NCBI RefSeq assembly: GCF_010728155.1
Contig: NZ_AP022605.1
Location: forward strand, 186,001-250,000
Reading direction: 5' to 3'
Length of the DNA stretch: 64,000 nt
Source: Mycolicibacterium doricum
GTDB taxonomy: Bacteria; Actinomycetota; Actinomycetes; Mycobacteriales; Mycobacteriaceae
Below the pieces are notes generated by a model that did no database searches, had not been told where the DNA came from, and worked only from the letters and a program-made list of their open reading frames with translations. Both the position numbers and the translations under genes were made by a program. Numbering within the stretch: position 1 is the stretch's first letter; each line of letters starts with the position of its first letter. Shown here one piece after another: positions 46,291 through 57,293 of this stretch.

Positions 46291-47328
46291 ATGCCGATTG
46301 CCACCCCTGAGGTGTACGCCGAGATGCTGAACCGCGCCAAGCAGCATTCGTTCGCGTTCCCCGCCATCAACTGCACATCGTCGGAGACCGTCAACGCCGC
46401 CATCAAGGGATTCGCCGACGCCGGTAGTGACGGCATCATCCAAGTTTCCACCGGCGGAGCCGAATTCGCCTCCGGGCTGGGCGTCAGGGAGATGGTGACC
46501 GGCGCCGTCGCGCTGGCCGAGTTCGCCCACGTGATCGCCGAGAAGTATCCGATCACCGTCGCTTTGCACACCGACCACTGTCCGAAGGACAAACTCGACA
46601 CCTACGTCCGCCCGCTGCTGGCCATCTCCGCCGATCGCGTCGCCGCGGGCGGTGACCCGCTGTTCCAGTCGCACATGTGGGACGGATCGGCCGTGCCGAT
46701 CGACGAGAACCTCACGATCGCGCGGGAGTTGCTCGCACAAGCCGCCGCGGCCAGGATCATCCTCGAGGTGGAGATCGGCGTGGTGGGCGGCGAAGAGGAC
46801 GGCGTCGAGGCCGAGATCAACGACAAGCTCTACACCACGTGGGAGGACTTCGAGAAGACCATCGACGCCCTCGGCGCGGGTGAGCGCGGCCGGTATCTGC
46901 TGGCCGCCACGTTCGGCAACGTGCACGGCGTGTACAAGCCCGGCAACGTCAAACTCAGGCCCGAGGTGCTGGCGGAGGGACAGAAGGTGGCCGCCGCGAA
47001 GCTCGGCCTGGACTCCGACGCGCAGCCTTTCGACTTCGTGTTCCACGGCGGCTCCGGGTCGTTGAAGTCCGAGATCGAGGACGCGTTGCGCTACGGCGTG
47101 GTCAAGATGAACGTCGACACCGACACCCAGTACGCGTTCACCCGGCCGATCGCCGGGCACATGTTCACCCACTACGACGGTGTCCTCAAGGTCGACGGCG
47201 AGGTCGGCGACAAGAAGGTCTACGACCCGCGCAGTTATCTGAAGAAGGCCGAGGCGGGAATGGTCGAACGGGTCGTCGAGGCCTGCCGGGATCTCCACAG
47301 CGAGGGCCGCTCGGTCACGGCGAGTTAG
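46291..47328 (+). CDS. fba: Class II fructose-bisphosphate aldolase
   Basis: A 345-residue zinc aldolase of glycolysis and gluconeogenesis. Zinc ligands occur in ALHTDHCPKD, EVEIGVVGGEEDG, FGNVHGVYKPGN and FHGGSGS, and the substrate-binding NVDTDTQYAFT follows. Full length and motifs match Rv0363c. The 46134-46290 gap holds its promoter, but no consensus element stands out. The stop overlaps the convergent membrane-protein gene. Confidence 0.97.
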   Translation: MPIATPEVYAEMLNRAKQHSFAFPAINCTSSETVNAAIKGFADAGSDGIIQVSTGGAEFASGLGVREMVTGAVALAEFAHVIAEKYPITVALHTDHCPKDKLDTYVRPLLAISADRVAAGGDPLFQSHMWDGSAVPIDENLTIARELLAQAAAARIILEVEIGVVGGEEDGVEAEINDKLYTTWEDFEKTIDALGAGERGRYLLAATFGNVHGVYKPGNVKLRPEVLAEGQKVAAAKLGLDSDAQPFDFVFHGGSGSLKSEIEDALRYGVVKMNVDTDTQYAFTRPIAGHMFTHYDGVLKVDGEVGDKKVYDPRSYLKKAEAGMVERVVEACRDLHSEGRSVTAS

Positions 47329-48029
47329 GGCGACGGGGCCTGGCAGATCTTCCACTGGTCGTCGCGGAACTCCAGGTCGAAGCTCCGGGTCGAGCGGGTC
47401 TGCGGGGCGTAGGCCATGAATGCGGTGACGTTGGCCTCCGCATGGTCGCCGTTGACGACGATCTGGTCGATGCTGGCGACTACCGGGTACTGCTTGGCGG
47501 CGGCCACCCGTTTGTGGGTCTCCTCCCACGCCTTGTCGTCGTAGTTGACGTAGCTGTCGCGCTTGGCGCCGCAGGTGATGCTCCGCAGTGTCGCCAGATC
47601 GCCGCTCTGGATCGCGACGTCGAACTGCTCGATTGTCGCGCGGACCTGGTCCTCCTGCGAAGTCGCCGACCCGGACCCGCGGGTCAGCAGGATCGTGCCG
47701 AGGATCGCGATCGCCACGAGCGCAGCGATGACCAACACGACGGCCACCACCCAGCCCCAACTGCGCCGCCCCTGCTGCGGCGGCGTGGGAGCGTCTCCGC
47801 GTGGAGGGATGACCTGTGGGCCGGCGGCCTTCTGCGCGGCGAACGGGTCGGTGGCGGATCCGGTGTGGCCGGTCTCCGGCCTCGGGAACACCTCGGTCGC
47901 GGGCTCTGGCGGCGGATCGATCTTCTGGGTGGATCCGGCGTCGAAGCTCGACGGCGCGGTGAAGCGGCGTTCACCGTCCGACGGCACGGCCGGCTCGTCA
48001 CCCTGTTCGGGCCCTCGTGGGTTCGACAT
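47325..48029 (-). CDS. Rv0361-like single-pass membrane protein
   Basis: A 234-residue protein from ATG 48029. A disordered Pro-rich cytoplasmic N-terminus of about 90 residues, one membrane helix (WVVAVVLVIAALVAIAILGTILL), then an external NTF2-like domain (VRATIEQFDVAIQSGDLATLRSITC, ending FRDDQWKICQAPSP). Two Cys could form a disulfide. It resembles Rv0361, also next to fba. A shorter paralog lies at 56402-56860. Function unknown. Confidence 0.82.
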   Translation of the reverse strand: MSNPRGPEQGDEPAVPSDGERRFTAPSSFDAGSTQKIDPPPEPATEVFPRPETGHTGSATDPFAAQKAAGPQVIPPRGDAPTPPQQGRRSWGWVVAVVLVIAALVAIAILGTILLTRGSGSATSQEDQVRATIEQFDVAIQSGDLATLRSITCGAKRDSYVNYDDKAWEETHKRVAAAKQYPVVASIDQIVVNGDHAEANVTAFMAYAPQTRSTRSFDLEFRDDQWKICQAPSP

Positions 48030-48127
48030 CCCGCTGCGTTCCTCCTCCGACGACGCTACTGATGGAGCTTATCGACCGATTCGGGCCGATGACCGCTCGC
48101 CGCGACCGGCACGGCACAATGTGTCCC

Positions 48128-48544
48128 ATGACGCGGATGGGCGACCTTCTCGGACCGGACCCGGTACTGCTGCCAGGTGACCCTGAAGCGGAAGCGGAAC
48201 TCGAGGCGAACGAGAACCCGGCGATCGTGGCCGCGGCCCATCCGTCGGCGTCGGTCGCGTGGGCCGCTCTTGCCGAGGAGGCGCTCGCCGACGACAAGGC
48301 CGTCACCGCCTACGCGTACGCCCGCACCGGCTACCACCGCGGACTCGACCAGCTGCGCCGCAACGGCTGGAAAGGCTTCGGCCCGGTGCCCTACCGGCAT
48401 GAGCCCAACCGCGGGTTCCTGCGCTGTGTGGCCGCGCTGGCCCGCGCGGCGGACACGATCGGCGAGACCGACGAATTCCAGCGCTGCCTCGACCTGCTCG
48501 ACGACTGCGATCCGTCGGCGCGGGCGGAGTTCGGGCTGAGCTGA
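48128..48544 (+). CDS. DUF3151-type conserved protein (Rv0360c-like)
   Basis: A 138-residue soluble protein from ATG 48128 (ATG 48137 possible). Conserved actinobacterial blocks MGDLLGPDPVLLPGD, AYAYARTGYHRGLDQLRRNGWKG and EPNRGFLRCVAALARAA suggest a TPR-like helical protein. It is conserved next to fba in mycobacteria. Function unknown. Confidence 0.85.
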   Translation: MTRMGDLLGPDPVLLPGDPEAEAELEANENPAIVAAAHPSASVAWAALAEEALADDKAVTAYAYARTGYHRGLDQLRRNGWKGFGPVPYRHEPNRGFLRCVAALARAADTIGETDEFQRCLDLLDDCDPSARAEFGLS

Positions 48545-48563
48545 GCGACGGGCCCGGCCCGCG

Positions 48564-49463
48564 CTACCAGTCGTTGCTCTCGCAATTGCAGTCGGCGGTG
48601 TCGCCCGGCGGTTCGACCTGCACTGTCGCATGGTCGAGGCCGCGGGCGGCCAGCACCGAGCGGGCGTCGTCGAGGACCCGAGCCGAATCGCGCGCCGACG
48701 TCAGGTGCGCGGTGACGACGTCCTTGCCGGGAACCAGCGTCCACACGTGCAGATCGTGTACCTCGGTAACACCCTCGACGTTGCCCAGCGCCGTCCGCAG
48801 TTCGTCGACGTCGATGTGCGCCGGCGACGACTCCGAGAGGATCCGCAGCGCCGCCCGCGCCAACGAGATCGCCCGGGGCAGCACCCACAGCGCGACGAAC
48901 ACCGCGACGACGACGTCGGCGTACGGCCAGCGCGTCGTCACCGTCACGATGCCGGCGATGAGCACCGCGATGCTGCCGACCGTGTCCGCGACGACCTCCA
49001 GGTAGGCGCCCTTGACCGCGAGGCTCTCCTTGGCGTCGGATCGCAACAGTAGGACGACGACGGCATTGGCGGCCAGCCCGGCCAGCGCAACCACGATCAT
49101 CGGTACGCCGGGAACATCCGGTGCGTCGCCGATCCGTTCGACCGCCTCGTAGAGGACGAACACCGCCATCGCGAGCAGCAGTGCGGCATTGGTGACGGCG
49201 GTGAACACCTCGGCGCGGTGCCAGCCGTACGTTCGGGCGGGGGAAGCGCTGCCGTGCCGGGCGAGCAGCACCGCGGTCAGACCCATGAACATCGCAACCA
49301 GGTCGGTGAGCATGTGCCCGGCATCGGCCAGCAGCGCGATCGAGTCGATCCACAGCGCCGTGACGAGTTCGAGGACGAAGAATGCGGAGAGTATGGCCGC
49401 GGCGACGAGCATGCTGCTGACACGGGTGTCGGTCCCGTGCTGGTGATCGTGGCCGGCGCCCAT
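48564..49463 (-). CDS. Cation diffusion facilitator (zinc/cobalt-type exporter)
   Basis: A 299-residue CDF transporter from ATG 49463. A His-rich start (GAGHDHQHG) precedes six helices, with metal-site residues in LLADAGHMLTD and YLEVVADTVGS. A C-terminal cytoplasmic ferredoxin-like domain (GVTEVHDLHVWTLVPG) ends in an unusual CNCESNDW, which may bind metal. It exports divalent cations in exchange for protons. An 18-bp palindrome just upstream suggests metal-responsive control. Confidence 0.9.
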   Translation of the reverse strand: MGAGHDHQHGTDTRVSSMLVAAAILSAFFVLELVTALWIDSIALLADAGHMLTDLVAMFMGLTAVLLARHGSASPARTYGWHRAEVFTAVTNAALLLAMAVFVLYEAVERIGDAPDVPGVPMIVVALAGLAANAVVVLLLRSDAKESLAVKGAYLEVVADTVGSIAVLIAGIVTVTTRWPYADVVVAVFVALWVLPRAISLARAALRILSESSPAHIDVDELRTALGNVEGVTEVHDLHVWTLVPGKDVVTAHLTSARDSARVLDDARSVLAARGLDHATVQVEPPGDTADCNCESNDW

Positions 49464-49473
49464 GCCAGCAATC

Positions 49474-49491
49474 TATGCGCAAAGTCGCATA
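49474..49491. promoter_or_regulatory. Palindromic operator before the CDF gene
   Basis: TATGCG-N6-CGCATA, 10 bp upstream of the CDF start codon. The form resembles ArsR/SmtB-family metal-sensor sites (TATG...CATA). The whole gap to the upstream protease gene is only 52 bp. Confidence 0.65.
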
Positions 49492-49515
49492 TATCGCAAG
49501 GCCCGCGCAGGACGG

Positions 49516-50295
49516 CTACAGCCAGGCAGACCAGAAGCGCGTCAACTGACCGCCGATTGACGTCAGGGCACTCGGCACCCCGGACAGTTCGGAGAGCCAG
49601 TACACCGCGCCGAAGAACCACTGGTTGAGCGTGGGCGCGAACAGCAGGATCAACAAGATGAAGAAACCCCACTGCTTGACGGGCACGAGGGCCCGCTGGG
49701 TGTCCGGGCTCAGATGCGGTTCGAGCGCGCCGTAGCCGTCCAGGCCGGGGATGGGCAGCATGTTGAGGACGAACGCGGTGACCTGCAGGAACCCGAGGAA
49801 CGCCAGACCCGCCCAGAACACGCTGTGCGCCGGGTCGTGCAGCAGGCTCGTCGCCCCGAGCAGCAGGACCGCCAGCACCAGGTTCGCGCTCGGGCCGGCG
49901 AGGCTGACCAGTGTCTTCTGGCGCGGTGTCATCCACGATGTCCGCAGGTAGACGGCGCCGCCGGGCAACCCGATTCCGCCGAGGGCGATGAACAGCACCG
50001 GCAGCCCGAGCGAGAGCATTGGGTGCGAGTACTTCAGTGGGTTGAGCGTCAGATAGCCGCGGATCTCGACGTCGCGGTCGCCGAACCGGAATGCGGTGTA
50101 GGCGTGCCCGAACTCGTGCAGGGACAGCGACACCAGCCAGCCCGCGATCACGAAGACGAACACCCCGGCATACGCCAGTGGCCGCACGGTGTCCATCGCC
50201 GTCCATGCCAGGGCCCCGCCGGCGACGGTGATCGCCACGACGGCGAGGAAGACGGGGCTCGGCCGCACCGATTGGCGCAGCGGGCGGATGCTCAC
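49516..50295 (-). CDS. Site-2 protease (M50) family membrane protein
   Basis: A 259-residue membrane protease from GTG 50295. HEFGHA in the second membrane segment carries the zinc-binding His pair and Glu. The third ligand Asp is in NMLPIPGLDGYG. It matches Rv0359 in length and type. It probably cleaves membrane proteins within the bilayer; there is no PDZ domain. It follows an Rv0358-like gene on the same strand, 43 bp away. Confidence 0.9.
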   Translation of the reverse strand: MSIRPLRQSVRPSPVFLAVVAITVAGGALAWTAMDTVRPLAYAGVFVFVIAGWLVSLSLHEFGHAYTAFRFGDRDVEIRGYLTLNPLKYSHPMLSLGLPVLFIALGGIGLPGGAVYLRTSWMTPRQKTLVSLAGPSANLVLAVLLLGATSLLHDPAHSVFWAGLAFLGFLQVTAFVLNMLPIPGLDGYGALEPHLSPDTQRALVPVKQWGFFILLILLFAPTLNQWFFGAVYWLSELSGVPSALTSIGGQLTRFWSAWL

Positions 50296-50338
50296 GGTTC
50301 GACGTTACCGGCCGACGCGCATCCCACCCGGCCGAGCG

Positions 50339-50953
50339 TCAGCTGACCCGCAGCCAGCCCTCGATGTGGCGGTAGAACGTCGACCGTTTCACCTCACGCG
50401 CCCCCTCGACGCCGTCGCGGATCACCCGCGCGCCTGTCGTCCCCAACTGCGCGGCCCGCCCGGCCACCCAGCGGTGCGGCCGTCCGCGTCCGGTCAGCAC
50501 CGCCGCGCGCAGCCCCGGCATCTCCGCCGTCGGCTCGATCCGTACTCCCGCGACGTCGCCGGAGAACAAGGTGGTGTCGTCGACCACGGCCTCACCGAAC
50601 AGGTCCTGGCCGACGCCGCGCCACTCGGCCGACCCCACGATCGCGAACCCGGCGTCGTCCCTGATCAGCGGCACCCGCCGGGCAGTGCCGGACAGCGCCG
50701 TACGGGCCGTGAGCAGGCCCCGGGCGGTGGCCAGCTCGACGCCGAGCCGTTCGCTGCGCATCAGCCGGGTCAGCACCGCCGCGACGTCCGCGTCGGAACC
50801 GACGACGACCAGCCGGCGGGCGGTGGCCGCGGCCGCCTCGATGTCCTCCGAACCGGCTACCTCCACGTTGTCCAGACCGGTCAGTCCGCGTGGTGCGCGG
50901 CGTCCGGCGAAGCGGAGCACGACGACGCCGTCGCCCCTGTCTCTGGCACTCAA
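50339..50953 (-). CDS. Conserved protein, Rv0358-like
   Basis: A 204-residue protein starting at TTG 50953, supported by GGGAGG 7 bases upstream. It shows alternating strands and helices (RLVVVGSDADVAAVLTRLM, then GVRIEPTAEMPGLRAAVLTG) ending RSTFYRHIEGWLRVS. The layout recalls part of a lipid-kinase fold, but no catalytic motif is present. It resembles Rv0358, which also pairs with the M50 protease and diverges from purA. Function unknown. Confidence 0.75.
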   Translation of the reverse strand: MSARDRGDGVVVLRFAGRRAPRGLTGLDNVEVAGSEDIEAAAATARRLVVVGSDADVAAVLTRLMRSERLGVELATARGLLTARTALSGTARRVPLIRDDAGFAIVGSAEWRGVGQDLFGEAVVDDTTLFSGDVAGVRIEPTAEMPGLRAAVLTGRGRPHRWVAGRAAQLGTTGARVIRDGVEGAREVKRSTFYRHIEGWLRVS

Positions 50954-51020
50954 GAGCGATCCTCCCGACCTGCTGGGATAGGGTGTGTCACCGGCTGCAC
51001 CACATCAAGCGGGAGACTAA

Positions 51021-52947
<1,927 letters not shown>

Positions 52948-52951
<4 letters not shown>

Positions 52952-53601
52952 TGCCCCGCAGGCCGTCGACGCCCAGAGCCGCGGCGCTGGCGGGGGTGCT
53001 CTTCGCCCTACTCTTCGGAGCGGCACTGATCCTCATCCACACCGCGCTTCCCGCGGGCGCCCAACCGGGATCGCAGTGGGTCGACGGCGCCACCCCGCAG
53101 CTCCGTGTGGCCGCGGTCCTCATGCCGTTCGCGGGTATCACGTTCCTGTGGTTCGTCGGCGTGATCCGGGACGGCTTCGGCCGGTACGAGGACAAGTTCT
53201 TCGCGACCGTGTTCCTCGGTAGCGGGCTGCTGTTCCTGGCGATGATGTTCGTCGCGTCGGCGGTGGGCGTCGCGCTGGTGGCGGGCCGCGGCGCGACGAC
53301 GCACGACCACCTCACCGTATTCGGCCAGACGCTGGTGGTCGCCCTGAGCAAGACCTACGCGCTGCGGATGGCCGCAGTGTTCATGGTCTCGCTGGCCACG
53401 ATCTGGTTGCGCACCGGTCTGATGCCCCGACCGCTGGCCTACGGCACCTACCTCGTCGCGCTGGCCCTGATGGCCGCCGCCGAGGTCAGCATGTGGCTCG
53501 TGCTGACCTTCCCGGCCTGGGTCCTGGTGGTCAGCGCGCTCATCTACTGCCGCGCACTCACTCCGGCGCCACCCGCAGCGCCGTCGCCGGGCACAGCCTG
53601 A
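52948..53601 (+). CDS. Multipass membrane protein of unknown function
   Basis: A 217-residue protein from GTG 52948 (or ATG 52951), overlapping the thioesterase stop. Six likely membrane helices, including AALAGVLFALLFGAALILI, FATVFLGSGLLFLAMMFV and ALMAAAEVSMWLVLTF, with a Pro/Ala tail. No recognised family. Its 3' end overlaps the convergent ferredoxin gene by 44 bp. Confidence 0.75.
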
Positions 53602-53752
53602 CCGCTTCCCGGGCGCGCTCCTGCTCGCTCTCGGGCACCGGATCGGCCAGCAGCACGACGATGCCGTCGTCGTCCTGGTCGAACACCTCCGGCGCGGCCA
53701 TCACACAGTTGCCCGCGCTGATGCACACCCCACGGTCCGCGTCGATCCTCAT
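53558..53752 (-). CDS. Small ferredoxin of the P450-partner type
   Basis: A 64-residue protein from ATG 53752. Cys residues in GVCISAGNCVMAAP and RLCPATAL give the three-Cys pattern of a 3Fe-4S ferredoxin (the second position of the 4Fe motif is Ser/Ala). It begins 7 bp after the P450 stop, so it is very likely the electron donor of that P450. Confidence 0.9.
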   Translation of the reverse strand: MRIDADRGVCISAGNCVMAAPEVFDQDDDGIVVLLADPVPESEQERAREAVRLCPATALRVAPE

Positions 53753-53759
53753 CGCGTCA

Positions 53760-54962
53760 TCACCATCCCACCTGCAGCGACCGCAGCCCGTAAATGAAGT
53801 GGAACGAGCGGAACTCCACGTCGTCAAACGGTTCGGCCAGGGTCAGGGTCGGGAATCGACGCAGCAGCGCGGGGAACGCGATCCGCATCTCCATGCGGGC
53901 CAGCGGCGCACCGAGGCAGTGGTGCACACCGTGGCCGAACGCGAGGTGGCCGACCGTGCCGCGGCCGATGTCGAGTGCCTCCGGCGCCTCCACCAACGCG
54001 GGGTCGCGGTTGGCCGACGGCAACGACACGACCACCAGCTGGCCTTTCGGGATCGCCACGCCGGCCACCTCGACGTCGGTGGTGGTGATCCGCGGGATAC
54101 CGCTGTGCACGATGGACAGCCACCGCAGCAGCTCCTCCACCGCGGGCCCCACCGCCGCCGGATCGTCGCGCACCGCGGCGAGCTGTTCGGGGTGGCGCAG
54201 CAGCGCCAGCACACCGAGGCCCAGCATGTTCGACGTGGTCTCGTGCCCGGCGAGTAGCAGCAGCCCGGCGATGCCGACCAGCTCGTCGTCGATCAACTCG
54301 TCACCGTGCTCACGCACCAGCATCCCGAGGATGTCGTCGCCCGGTGTGCGCCGGGCCCGGCTCACCAGTGAGTGCATGTACTCACGGCCCTGGCGGGCCA
54401 GCGCGAGCCGCTCGGGGATCGACAGCGACAGGTCGAGCTGACGGGCGCTGCGCCGCTGGAATTCCTCCCGGTCGGCGTACGGCACGCCGAGCAGTTCGCA
54501 GATCACCAGCGACGGTATGGGCAACGCGAAGCCGGCCACCAGATCGGTCGGCGGGCCGGCCTTCGCCATCGCGTCCAGGTGCTCGTCGACGATCGCCACG
54601 ACGCGCGGTTCGAGCCGGTTGATCCGGCGCAACGTGAACTCCGGCGTCAGCATCCGGCGCAGCCGCGAGTGTTCGGGCGGGTCGTTGGCGAGCAGGTTGC
54701 CCGCCTGCCTTCTGGCCTGTTCGGCATCGGACAGCGCCCCTCCCACACCGCCGAAACCGGGCGGGCGGGTGTTGGAGAACCGCGTGTGGTCGGCCAGCAC
54801 AGCCTTGACGTCGTCGTGGCGGGTCACCAGATACACGTCCATCCCGAACGCATTCTTGGTCATCCGGACTCCGGCCGACTCCCGGATTTCGCGCAACTCG
54901 GCGGTCGGGTCGAAGCCGTTGCGTTGCATGTGGAGCGGTGGCAGGGCGGGGGCCGCAGTCAT
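53760..54962 (-). CDS. Cytochrome P450
   Basis: A 400-residue soluble P450 from ATG 54962. Oxygen-activating I helix LLLAGHETTSN, the ExxR motif in EELLRW and the heme-Cys loop FGHGVHHCLGAPLAR are all intact. It resembles bacterial CYP families that hydroxylate hydrophobic substrates; the substrate is unknown. It is in an operon with the ferredoxin gene downstream. Confidence 0.93.
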   Translation of the reverse strand: MTAAPALPPLHMQRNGFDPTAELREIRESAGVRMTKNAFGMDVYLVTRHDDVKAVLADHTRFSNTRPPGFGGVGGALSDAEQARRQAGNLLANDPPEHSRLRRMLTPEFTLRRINRLEPRVVAIVDEHLDAMAKAGPPTDLVAGFALPIPSLVICELLGVPYADREEFQRRSARQLDLSLSIPERLALARQGREYMHSLVSRARRTPGDDILGMLVREHGDELIDDELVGIAGLLLLAGHETTSNMLGLGVLALLRHPEQLAAVRDDPAAVGPAVEELLRWLSIVHSGIPRITTTDVEVAGVAIPKGQLVVVSLPSANRDPALVEAPEALDIGRGTVGHLAFGHGVHHCLGAPLARMEMRIAFPALLRRFPTLTLAEPFDDVEFRSFHFIYGLRSLQVGW

Positions 54963-55060
54963 ACCAACCGAACGTACCGCAGATCTACGGCGTCGCGGCG
55001 CGTGCGGGCCACGTCATGCGGTCAGCCGAACCGGGGGAGTCCTGGCGGTGGTGCTACATC

Positions 55061-55117
55061 GACCTCCGGGTGGGCTGAGGACCTCCGGGTGGGCTGAGAC
55101 CTCCCGGCTGGGTTGAG
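55061..55117. repeat. 19-bp tandem repeat upstream of purT
   Basis: GACCTCCGGGTGGGCTGAG occurs at 55061-55079 and 55080-55098, followed by a diverged copy at 55099-55117. It ends 21 bp before ATG 55139. The function is unknown; it may affect the purT leader. Confidence 0.8.
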
Positions 55118-55138
55118 CATCTGGCAGGCTGGCGGGCG

Positions 55139-56398
55139 ATGACTCAACCAACCGACGCCGACACACCCGTCACCGACCCCGAGGTGGTTGCCCCGCAGGC
55201 CGCACCGGCCGCACCCGGGAGCACGGTGCTGCTGCTCGGCGCCGGCGAACTCAGTCGCGAACTGGCGCTGGCCTTCCAGCGGCTGGGTGCGGTCGTGGTG
55301 GCCGTGGACCGGTACGCCGATGCGCCGGCGCACGGGGTGGCCGACCGCTCGGCCGTCGTGCGGCTGACCGACACCGAAGCCGTCACCGCGCTGATCGAGC
55401 GGGAGAAACCGCGGTACGTCGTCGCCCAGTCGGGCGCCATCGCCGCCGACGCGTTGATCGCGGTCGCCGAACGTGGCGGTGTCGACGTCTTCCCGACCCC
55501 GCGCAGCACCCGGCTGGGTCAGGACCGCGAGGGGCTGCGCCGCCTGGCCTCTGATGAGCTCGGCCTGCCCACCGCCCCGTTCTGGTTCGCCGGTTCGGCC
55601 GAGGAGCTCGGCGCGGTCTCCCAGCACGCCGGGTTCCCGCTCGTCGTCAAACCGATCTCCGGCGCGCCCGGGGAAGGCCAGTCGGTCCTGCTCCGTGCCG
55701 AGGACGTCGAACCGGCCTGGCAGCGTGCCATCGCCGCGGGGCGGATCACCCACAGCCGGGTGATGGCCGAGACGGTCGTCGAGGTGGACTACGAGGTGAC
55801 ACTGCTGACGGTGCGCAGCACCGGCGTCACCGGCCCCACGCTGGCCTTCTGTGAACCGATCGGACACCGCCCCGGCGACGGCGACACGCTCGAGTCGTGG
55901 CAGCCGCAGCAGATGACGCCGGCGGCCCTGGACGCGGCGAAGTCGATCGCCGCACGCATCGTCAACTCGCTGGGCGGCAGGGGCGTCTTCGCGGTCGAAC
56001 TGCTCGTGCGCGGCGACGAGGTGTACTTCTCCGACGTCCGGGCCCGGCCCCAGGACACCGGACTGGTGACGCTGCGTTCACAGCGGCTATCGCAGTTCGA
56101 ACTGCACGCCCGGGCGATCCTCGGCCTCGCGGTCGACACGATCATGATCTCGCCCGGCGCCGCGGAGGTGCGCTACGCGGGCACCGAGACCTCGGTCGCC
56201 GAACCGTCGGGTGACGACATCTCCACGGTGGTGGCCGAGGCGCTGGCCACCCAGGAGAGCGATGTCTGGCTGTTCGGCCGAGCTGACGAGACAGAAGGCC
56301 GACGCCGGCTCGGGGTCGCACTGGCCACCGCACCGGATGTGATCATCGCCCGGGACCGCGCCCGCCGGGTGGGCGCCGCGCTGTGCAGGCTGTGGTGA
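55139..56398 (+). CDS. purT: Formate-dependent phosphoribosylglycinamide formyltransferase 2
   Basis: A 419-residue ATP-grasp enzyme. N-terminal Rossmann part (TVLLLGAGELSRELALAFQRLG), ATP-grasp core (PTPRSTRLGQDREGLRRLA, FPLVVKPISGAPGEGQSVL) and ligands in GVFAVELLVRGDEVYFSDV with RPQDTGLVT. It forms FGAR from GAR, formate and ATP in purine synthesis. An extra disordered ~27 residues precede the core. It corresponds to Rv0389. Confidence 0.94.
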   Translation: MTQPTDADTPVTDPEVVAPQAAPAAPGSTVLLLGAGELSRELALAFQRLGAVVVAVDRYADAPAHGVADRSAVVRLTDTEAVTALIEREKPRYVVAQSGAIAADALIAVAERGGVDVFPTPRSTRLGQDREGLRRLASDELGLPTAPFWFAGSAEELGAVSQHAGFPLVVKPISGAPGEGQSVLLRAEDVEPAWQRAIAAGRITHSRVMAETVVEVDYEVTLLTVRSTGVTGPTLAFCEPIGHRPGDGDTLESWQPQQMTPAALDAAKSIAARIVNSLGGRGVFAVELLVRGDEVYFSDVRARPQDTGLVTLRSQRLSQFELHARAILGLAVDTIMISPGAAEVRYAGTETSVAEPSGDDISTVVAEALATQESDVWLFGRADETEGRRRLGVALATAPDVIIARDRARRVGAALCRLW

Positions 56399-56401
56399 CC
56401 G

Positions 56402-56860
56402 GTGCCCCCTGGACCCGATCCGTACACCGGCCGACCGAGCGACCGGCCCACCGCGGTCCCGTTCCTCATCGCGCTCGGCATCATTGCGCTCGTCGTGATC
56501 GGTATCTGGCTGGTCAACCTCGTCGAGGGTGACCAACCGACCCCCGAACAGCTGATCGGCCGGGCCGCCGCCGCGCAGAACGACGCCCTGCAGCGCGAGG
56601 ACTACTCGGCTTTCCAGCAGTACACCTGCCGTGCCGAGCATGCGACTGAAGCCGAAGTGCTCGAGCGGCAACGCACGTCGTCCGCCGAGCAGGGCGCCCG
56701 GTTCCTCGACGGGGTGAGCGACGTCGCCGTCGACGGCGACCGAGCCACCGCCACGGTCACCTATCACTTCGACAAGTCCGAAGACGACAAGTTCGGGGTG
56801 GCGACGACCTTCGTCCGGGAGGACGGAGCATGGAAGGTGTGTTCGACCGGTTCTGGCTAG
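56402..56860 (+). CDS. Single-pass membrane protein with NTF2-like external domain
   Basis: A 152-residue protein from GTG 56402. A short Pro-rich head, one membrane helix (FLIALGIIALVVIGIWLV) and an external domain (NDALQREDYSAFQQYTC, then TTFVREDGAWKVCSTGSG). The helix, the early Cys and the terminal WK[VI]C match the Rv0361-like protein at 47325-48029, so the two are paralogs. It lies 3 bp after purT. Function unknown. Confidence 0.75.
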   Translation: MPPGPDPYTGRPSDRPTAVPFLIALGIIALVVIGIWLVNLVEGDQPTPEQLIGRAAAAQNDALQREDYSAFQQYTCRAEHATEAEVLERQRTSSAEQGARFLDGVSDVAVDGDRATATVTYHFDKSEDDKFGVATTFVREDGAWKVCSTGSG

Positions 56861-56879
56861 GTGTGCGAGACTCACGGCC

Positions 56880-57293
56880 GTGAGTTATGCGGGAGACATC
56901 ACGCCCGAGCAGGCCTGGCAGTTACTCGACAGCGACCCGAACGCCGTTCTGGTCGATGTCCGCACTGAGGCCGAGTGGCGCTTCGTCGGCGTGCCCGATC
57001 TGTCGCCGCTGTCCCGCGATGCGGTGTTCATCGAGTGGAACCACACCGACGGCACCCACAACCAGCGGTTCGTCGACGATCTGAAGGACGCGGGCGTCAC
57101 GCCGGGCGAGCGTCCGGTGGTGTTCCTGTGCCGCTCCGGCAACCGCTCCATCGGCGCAGCGGAAGCCGCGACCGAGGCGGGGATCGGACCGTCGTACAAC
57201 ATCCTCGACGGTTTCGAGGGCAACCTCGACGAGGCTGCCCATCGTGGCGGGAGCGGCTGGAAAGCCGTGGGGCTGCCCTGGAAGCAGTCATGA
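56880..57293 (+). CDS. Rhodanese-domain sulfurtransferase
   Basis: A 137-residue single rhodanese domain from GTG 56880. The VLVDVRTEAEW strand and the active-site loop FLCRSGNRS with catalytic Cys are intact. Its stop overlaps the metZ start (ATGA), suggesting that it supplies or handles sulfur for homocysteine synthesis. It corresponds to Rv0390. Confidence 0.9.
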   Translation: MSYAGDITPEQAWQLLDSDPNAVLVDVRTEAEWRFVGVPDLSPLSRDAVFIEWNHTDGTHNQRFVDDLKDAGVTPGERPVVFLCRSGNRSIGAAEAATEAGIGPSYNILDGFEGNLDEAAHRGGSGWKAVGLPWKQS

